This document shows positions 1-4,576 of a DNA stretch of 6,867 nucleotides, one piece after another; position 1 is the stretch's first letter, and each line of letters begins with the position of its first letter. The DNA is taken from positions 1 through 6,867 of the forward strand of contig PIVH01000226.1 of assembly GCA_003354225.1 (NCBI GenBank), given 5' to 3'. The DNA is from Globobulimina sp. (taxonomy: Eukaryota; Foraminifera; Rotaliida). The position numbers were made by a program, and so were the translations under genes. Below the pieces are notes generated by a model. The model saw only the letters and a list, made by a program, of their open reading frames with translations, was not told where the DNA came from and did no database searches.

Positions 1-410
1 GTGAAAGAGAAACTAACCCAACTACACAAAATTCATTTGGCAGAGCATCTTGCCATTGATTTCCCGAATCATTGAACTGAATTTATCTTTTGTTTCTTGT
101 TTGGACACACATAGGTATTCTACCTGATATACGATGTATGATATGTTATCTATGTGTACGTACATATAACTTGATATCGACCTTTCGTCATGTATGTTAT
201 CTTTTTAGTCGATGTTTTTTCAGTAGTAAACTGTAAGTTGTACTGTTAGTAAACCAGATATACTCATACCATATAATGTAAATGTCGTTTGACATATGTC
301 ATGTGTAATTTCTTGTTTTTCATTAATAAAATAGTGAATTTTGCTTTACAAATTGTTTATTTTGTCGACCTTTTATTTTTAATCATATATACGGATCAAC
401 CCAGAAACCA

Positions 411-423
411 TTGGGCGCTGTTT
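411..423 (+). repeat. 13-bp direct repeat, copy 1 (TTGGGCGCTGTTT)
   Basis: The same 13 bases recur at 653-665 in the same orientation, 242 bp away. The motif is GC-rich in an AT-rich background, which makes a chance match less likely. The flanks of the two copies do not match. Confidence 0.7.
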
Positions 424-436
424 TCGCCGCGTCTTA

Positions 437-498
437 ACCGTACAGTACTCCAGGCGTCATTTAATCAGCGTAGAAAAAGCTTTCCTTACGCCTACGGT
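437..498. repeat. Nested imperfect inverted repeat in a GC-richer block
   Basis: The right arm ACGCCTACGGT (488-498) has the reverse complement ACCGTAGGCGT. The left side contains this as ACCGTA (437-442) and AGGCGT (452-457), separated by a 9-nt insertion. The arms could pair as a hairpin with a bulge on the left strand and a loop of about 30 nt. No function is evident; it could be part of a small mobile element or a structured RNA, or chance. Confidence 0.35.
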
Positions 499-652
499 AT
501 ATGAGTTTTTCATTATCATTCCAATTCGAGTGGAACGCGAAGCGCACGCATAACAAACAGTACCCAAACACAGCGAGTGTCCGAATAATTAAGGTTAAGG
601 CTTTTAAAATCGATTTTTTGCTTTGTTTTATTGTTATTTATCACCTTCCTTG

Positions 653-665
653 TTGGGCGCTGTTT
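653..665 (+). repeat. 13-bp direct repeat, copy 2 (TTGGGCGCTGTTT)
   Basis: Second exact copy of the motif at 411-423. Homology does not extend beyond the 13 bases on either side. Confidence 0.7.
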
Positions 666-801
666 CCTGTGGTAGTTTTTGGTCAGTTCAATTTATTCAA
701 TTTAGCACGGACTTATAATATAAGTACAAGGCTATTATCACAGACTATCACAAGTACATCACAAGATACTAACATATTATATTATTGAACATGTTAGAAT
801 T

Positions 802-807
802 TTTATT
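802..807 (-). terminator. Possible polyadenylation signal (AATAAA)
   Basis: Minus-strand AATAAA, about 160 nt past the ORF2 stop and just beyond the 9-bp tandem repeat. The distance suits a short 3' UTR, but the local sequence is so AT-rich that the hexamer is expected often by chance. Confidence 0.25.
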
Positions 808-818
808 AATATCAATAT

Positions 819-838
819 ATGTGTTCTATGTGTTCTAT
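819..838. repeat. 9-bp tandem repeat, about 2.2 copies (ATGTGTTCT)
   Basis: The plus strand reads ATGTGTTCT ATGTGTTCT AT, two perfect copies plus two bases. It lies about 130-150 nt past the ORF2 stop. Many LINEs of the CR1, L2, I and RTE groups end in short tandem repeats rather than poly(A), so this could mark the 3' terminus of the element. With only two copies it could also be chance. Confidence 0.5.
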
Positions 839-967
839 TTCAGCAACCTCTGATATTCGTCACATCATTGATTCTCTCATCATTGTTGCCATCTTCTCTG
901 CACATCAATGGACATGGTTTGATCATCCATTCATCATCATCATTTGATCTTTTTGACTGCTGTGCAT

Positions 968-3900
968 TCAATTTCTATTTTTCATAATCATGTATTGTAA
1001 TGATTCCGGTCTTATTTTGTATAATTCTTTAATAATAGTACCTACTATATTTATAATTTGTCCATTGACCATGTCATTAAATATATAGTCAGAACTTAGC
1101 ATTAAATAACCATATCTTTCATTATCATTACATGTTTTATAATTGGGTTTAACATGACCATTCATGTTTGAGGGGAGTATTTCCCATAGATTATTAATAT
1201 GTTTTTCATAATTTTCTATATATATATTATTCGGACACTCCCATATAAGGTGGCTAGTCGTTTCTAATGCATTATCATCACATCTGGAGCATGGTTGGTT
1301 TGTTTTGTAATTTAATACTAAACATCCTGTTCTAGCTTTTAACCAAAAGTCTCCTCCAGTTTGTAGATTAAGTTTATAATTTATTTTTGGTCTAGTTTTT
1401 TCTGCGTAATATGTTGATAATGATATCGATTCACTTAGTTTGTTGTTATATTCTGCTATCCATGCTTGTTGTATAATATCTTTTATTATATCCTTTTTGG
1501 GAATATTTGTGTGATCGATATTATACTTCCTACAGCATTTTATAGCATGTGTGATCCATATCATACTCGTATTTTTATTATTGTATATTGTTTCTTGTTC
1601 TAATAAAACAATTTTTACTATATTATCTGTATTTAATTTTTGAATATGTGCTAAATAATTAATAGTTCGTTTCTCGGCTTCCATTTGCATGGGGATCAGC
1701 CCTGTTTCACCATATAATACCATATTATTACAGTTTCTTGGTAATCTAGCTATTGTTCTTATATACTCTCTTTGTTGGGTTTCTATGCCTCTAAAGGTTT
1801 CTATCGAGAACGGAATAGCTGCTATACCATGTAATATTTTTGGTATGACATAGGTTTTCCATATTTTGGTTCCATATAATATAGGTCTAGATGTTACTGT
1901 AGCAGGTTTGTAGCATCTATATGTTTCTTTCCTAGTCTTTTCTGCTAAATCTCGTTTATGCTTCTTCATAATATCCATAGTGTTTTGACATAGAGTAATA
2001 CCTAAATATTTTGCTTCTTTTTCTTCTTGTATATAAATTTCTTTCTTGTCTCCTTCAGCTATGTATTTATGCCCTATAGACCAATTGCGTTCTTTCTCTA
2101 TCGGTCTTTTTAATGGGATAATTAGGCTTTTAGGTCCTGAGAATTCTATTTTCCATTTATTAGCATAATCGCCTACAATTTTTAATAATTTTTCCATGTT
2201 ATTTTCGTTTTTCGCAAATAATAACATGTCATCGGCGAAAAATAAACCGGATATATTTTGTTTATTTTCTACTGGCCCTATTTCAATTCCAAGGTGACAT
2301 TTTTCTATTTCTCTACCTAGATCTGCGATAAATAATGCCCATAATATAGGTGACATGGTACAACCCTGTCTTAAGCCTACTGGCATATTCAATCTATCAG
2401 TTTTTGTATCTTGAAATGTTATTGTAGCTCCTGGATTTTGGTAGCTACTTTTAATAGCATTTATCAGTTTATCTGGAAACCCATAATCTTTTAATTTTTT
2501 CCATAATCCATTTCTCCATACTCTATCATACGCCTTACATATATCAAGTAAAGCAACAGTTGGGGATTGTGATCTTCTTAATTTATTAGCTCTTTGTACG
2601 GTATGTTGTATAACAAGTATACAATCTTCGATTCTTTTATTTGCTCTAAAGCCATGTTGGATATATCCTAATATATTTTTTTTTTCTGTTATTTTTTCCA
2701 ATCTTCCAGTCAATATTAATAGGTATAATTTACATAAATTACAGCCTAAACATAATGTTCTATAATTTTTAATTTTACTTTTTGATCCCTTTTTATGTAA
2801 TAATGTTACTTCTTGAGTTTTTCCTATTTCTGGGAAATAGCTCGAGTCGAACCATTTATTAAAGAGGGCATGGCTTAGATGTGTCATTTCTTCAGGCCAG
2901 TTCTTAATAAACTCTGGAGGAATATTTGTCGTACCAGCCGAAGTATTATTTTTTAATTTGTGTATGGCATCCTTAATTTCTTTGACTGAAATTTCATTTT
3001 CTAAGTCTAATTTATCCGGTCCATTTATAATGTCACTCATTCCTAATCGTTTTATTTCAGAATTTGATTCTGGCCAGATACCTAAAGTAAATATACTTTC
3101 CCAGAATTCTGTTATATGAGATTTAGTATTTTCTTCTCCAATTACTGGTATTTTATCATCATCAATCAATGTCACCTTTTCCCTTACTCCTCTTTTTAAA
3201 GTTTTCATAGTATCGTATAATTGGTGAAATTTTCTTTTGGGATTATTAATCCATTTATTATGTGCATTTTCTATTCTCGCCATTTCAGCTCGTTGTCTGA
3301 TTTGGCGTCTTTCTCTTATTTTCTTAAATAATTCATTTATAATATTTCCTTTGAATTCAGGATTCTTTCGTAATTCTTTCCGATAATTGCTGATCTCTAG
3401 ATTTAATTGTCTAATTTTTCTTGATTCTTTCTTCTTTTTTATGTTTTTATTTTTATATCCAATAGATTTTATTCCTGCTTCTTCTATAATTCTAAATATA
3501 GTATCTTCAGTAAGTTTTTCATTACTATTCATTTCATTGATGTTTAATCTTATTTCTTCCTGGAATTGAGGCCAATTTGTATCGTCATTTATTTTCCATT
3601 TATCTTTAATTAATTTAGTTTGAATTATTTTTTCTTTAGTTTTAACACTAATTCGACTATGTATAAAACAATGATCTTTATTACCGATGTTACCATATAT
3701 GGTGTTCTTTTCATCAATAATTGTTTTAACATTAGTTATATCTGGACTTCTTAATGCAATATCCAGTATTTGGGGATTTGTATTATTTTTGTTATATCCC
3801 CATGTCCATGTACCTGTAGTTGTTGTATCTGAATTTATTAATTTTAAATCCGAATCTCGAATAAAGTTTCTTATAATAAATCCATTGTTATTGATATTAT

Positions 3901-4576
3901 CATGATTGTCTATTATTCCCCATTCATCATTACCTATGTGACCGTTAAAGTCTCCAATTATGAAGACTTTATAGTTATGTAGTCTACACCAATTAATGTG
4001 TTGCATTAATCTTTGGCATATTATAGTATTGATTTCTCTAGCATCAGGGTCACTTTGGTTTCGTAAATATACTGCACATATAGCAGTCATAGCTTTATTT
4101 TGACATAATACCCATAAATAATTTATAGATATCTCGTCATCTATATCATCAATGTCTAATCTACTTGGCTTAGTTGATGGTTTAGCCCATATGCTGATTC
4201 CCCCAGTTGGTTTACCTATTTGCATTTTATGGAAACTTTCATACTCATCAAATTTATGTGTGTCTAAGACTGTTCGGTATTTTGTTTCAACACAACAAAT
4301 GATATCTGGATTTATAAATTTTATATTATCACTTAATAATTCATATTTTGTGTTCATAGAACACACATTATTATATAAAATATCAATAAATTGATCATTA
4401 TTAATATTTTCATGGTCTTGGCCTTTATATTCTTTATAGTTTTCTATATTTGGTATTGAATTGTTATCTAAAATGGAATTGTTATTAAATTTGTTATTTG
4501 TGATAGAAATTGAACTGACCTTTATAAGTTTCCCGTCTTCAATAAATTTGATTCGGGACCTGCATACTTTATCCAT
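968..4576 (-). CDS. LINE ORF2 protein: EEP endonuclease, reverse transcriptase, C-terminal CCHC motif
   Basis: Residue numbers count from an upstream in-frame TTG at 4597; the first ATG is codon 8, at 4576, and is used as the start here. In-frame TAA and TGA stops lie just upstream of that TTG, so the frame cannot extend further by itself. The EEP (AP-endonuclease-like) domain spans about 71-315 and shows the LYNNV Asn, the VET Glu104, GDFN (215-218), ILDI Asp279 and KDH His309, all of which this family uses to nick target DNA. A lysine/arginine-rich linker (380-450) follows. The reverse transcriptase spans about 540-830: KNYRTLCLG (610-618), LLDICKAYD with Asp685 (motif A), LRQGCTMSP (742-750, motif B), FADD with Asp789-Asp790 (motif C) and KYLGI (863-867). 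Near the end, Cys1103, Cys1106, His1116 and Cys1121 form a CX2C-X9-HX4C motif as in I/R1/Jockey-type ORF2 proteins. No RNase H domain is visible. It is translated either by -1 frameshifting from ORF1 or by reinitiation. Confidence 0.95.
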   Translation of the reverse strand: MDKVCRSRIKFIEDGKLIKVSSISITNNKFNNNSILDNNSIPNIENYKEYKGQDHENINNDQFIDILYNNVCSMNTKYELLSDNIKFINPDIICCVETKYRTVLDTHKFDEYESFHKMQIGKPTGGISIWAKPSTKPSRLDIDDIDDEISINYLWVLCQNKAMTAICAVYLRNQSDPDAREINTIICQRLMQHINWCRLHNYKVFIIGDFNGHIGNDEWGIIDNHDNINNNGFIIRNFIRDSDLKLINSDTTTTGTWTWGYNKNNTNPQILDIALRSPDITNVKTIIDEKNTIYGNIGNKDHCFIHSRISVKTKEKIIQTKLIKDKWKINDDTNWPQFQEEIRLNINEMNSNEKLTEDTIFRIIEEAGIKSIGYKNKNIKKKKESRKIRQLNLEISNYRKELRKNPEFKGNIINELFKKIRERRQIRQRAEMARIENAHNKWINNPKRKFHQLYDTMKTLKRGVREKVTLIDDDKIPVIGEENTKSHITEFWESIFTLGIWPESNSEIKRLGMSDIINGPDKLDLENEISVKEIKDAIHKLKNNTSAGTTNIPPEFIKNWPEEMTHLSHALFNKWFDSSYFPEIGKTQEVTLLHKKGSKSKIKNYRTLCLGCNLCKLYLLILTGRLEKITEKKNILGYIQHGFRANKRIEDCILVIQHTVQRANKLRRSQSPTVALLDICKAYDRVWRNGLWKKLKDYGFPDKLINAIKSSYQNPGATITFQDTKTDRLNMPVGLRQGCTMSPILWALFIADLGREIEKCHLGIEIGPVENKQNISGLFFADDMLLFAKNENNMEKLLKIVGDYANKWKIEFSGPKSLIIPLKRPIEKERNWSIGHKYIAEGDKKEIYIQEEKEAKYLGITLCQNTMDIMKKHKRDLAEKTRKETYRCYKPATVTSRPILYGTKIWKTYVIPKILHGIAAIPFSIETFRGIETQQREYIRTIARLPRNCNNMVLYGETGLIPMQMEAEKRTINYLAHIQKLNTDNIVKIVLLEQETIYNNKNTSMIWITHAIKCCRKYNIDHTNIPKKDIIKDIIQQAWIAEYNNKLSESISLSTYYAEKTRPKINYKLNLQTGGDFWLKARTGCLVLNYKTNQPCSRCDDNALETTSHLIWECPNNIYIENYEKHINNLWEILPSNMNGHVKPNYKTCNDNERYGYLMLSSDYIFNDMVNGQIINIVGTIIKELYKIRPESLQYMIMKNRN
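4522..4576 (-). other. ORF1/ORF2 overlap (55 nt), possible termination-reinitiation region
   Basis: The first ATG of ORF2 lies 55 nt upstream of the end of the ORF1 stop codon, in the -1 frame. Such overlaps are compatible with ribosomes terminating on ORF1 and restarting on ORF2, as shown for some insect LINEs. The ORF2 residues encoded here (MDKVCRSRIKF onward) precede the EEP domain and may be only a by-product of the overlap. The overlap also contains the candidate slippery heptamer, so both translation routes remain possible. Confidence 0.6.

Larger units (their letters stand above)
1..779. other. No convincing gene: flanking DNA or distal 3' UTR
   Basis: Only short frames occur here (for example plus-strand 289-504 and 501-788, 71 and 95 codons). 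They have no recognisable domain and read like translated AT-rich non-coding sequence. Most of the stretch is AT-rich, but roughly 405-560 is clearly richer in GC and CpG. Small structures include a 10-bp palindrome TGTACGTACA (155-164), a repeated TATGTTATCT (142-151 and 193-202) and a 12-bp palindrome AAAATCGATTTT (606-617). Whether this is host DNA, another element or more of the LINE cannot be decided from one copy. Confidence 0.6.
780..967 (-). other. Proximal 3' UTR of the LINE
   Basis: This stretch follows the ORF2 TGA stop on the minus strand and has no ORF of note. It begins with an ATG/ATC trinucleotide-rich run (around 927-945) and a GAT/TGA-rich segment, then becomes strongly AT-rich with a short tandem repeat and an AATAAA. 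A LINE must carry 3' sequence recognised by its reverse transcriptase; this is the natural place for it, but the left limit given here is only a guess based on the base-composition change. Confidence 0.5.

Noticed and set aside
401-680. TTGGGCGC motifs as the complement of an LTR-retrotransposon primer binding site (TGGCGCCCAA)
   Set aside because: On the minus strand the bases are CAGCGCCCAA, lacking the TGG that pairs with the tRNA CCA end. No LTR pair, gag or pol is nearby.
289-788. Two short plus-strand frames (289-504, 501-788) that nearly abut and both contain a WALF peptide
   Set aside because: The shared peptide simply reflects the 13-bp DNA repeat read in the same way. The rest is low-complexity translation of AT-rich DNA with no domain, so I do not call genes.
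968-2108. RNase H domain after the reverse transcriptase
   Set aside because: The roughly 380 residues after RT show no recognisable pattern of RNase H acidic residues; only the CCHC motif is evident.
3387-4394. Plus-strand frames at 3387-3569, 3687-3905 and 4152-4394 with hydrophobic, membrane-like peptides
   Set aside because: They are antisense to strongly supported ORF2 coding sequence; the hydrophobic character comes from reading the complement of Lys/Asn/Ile-rich codons.
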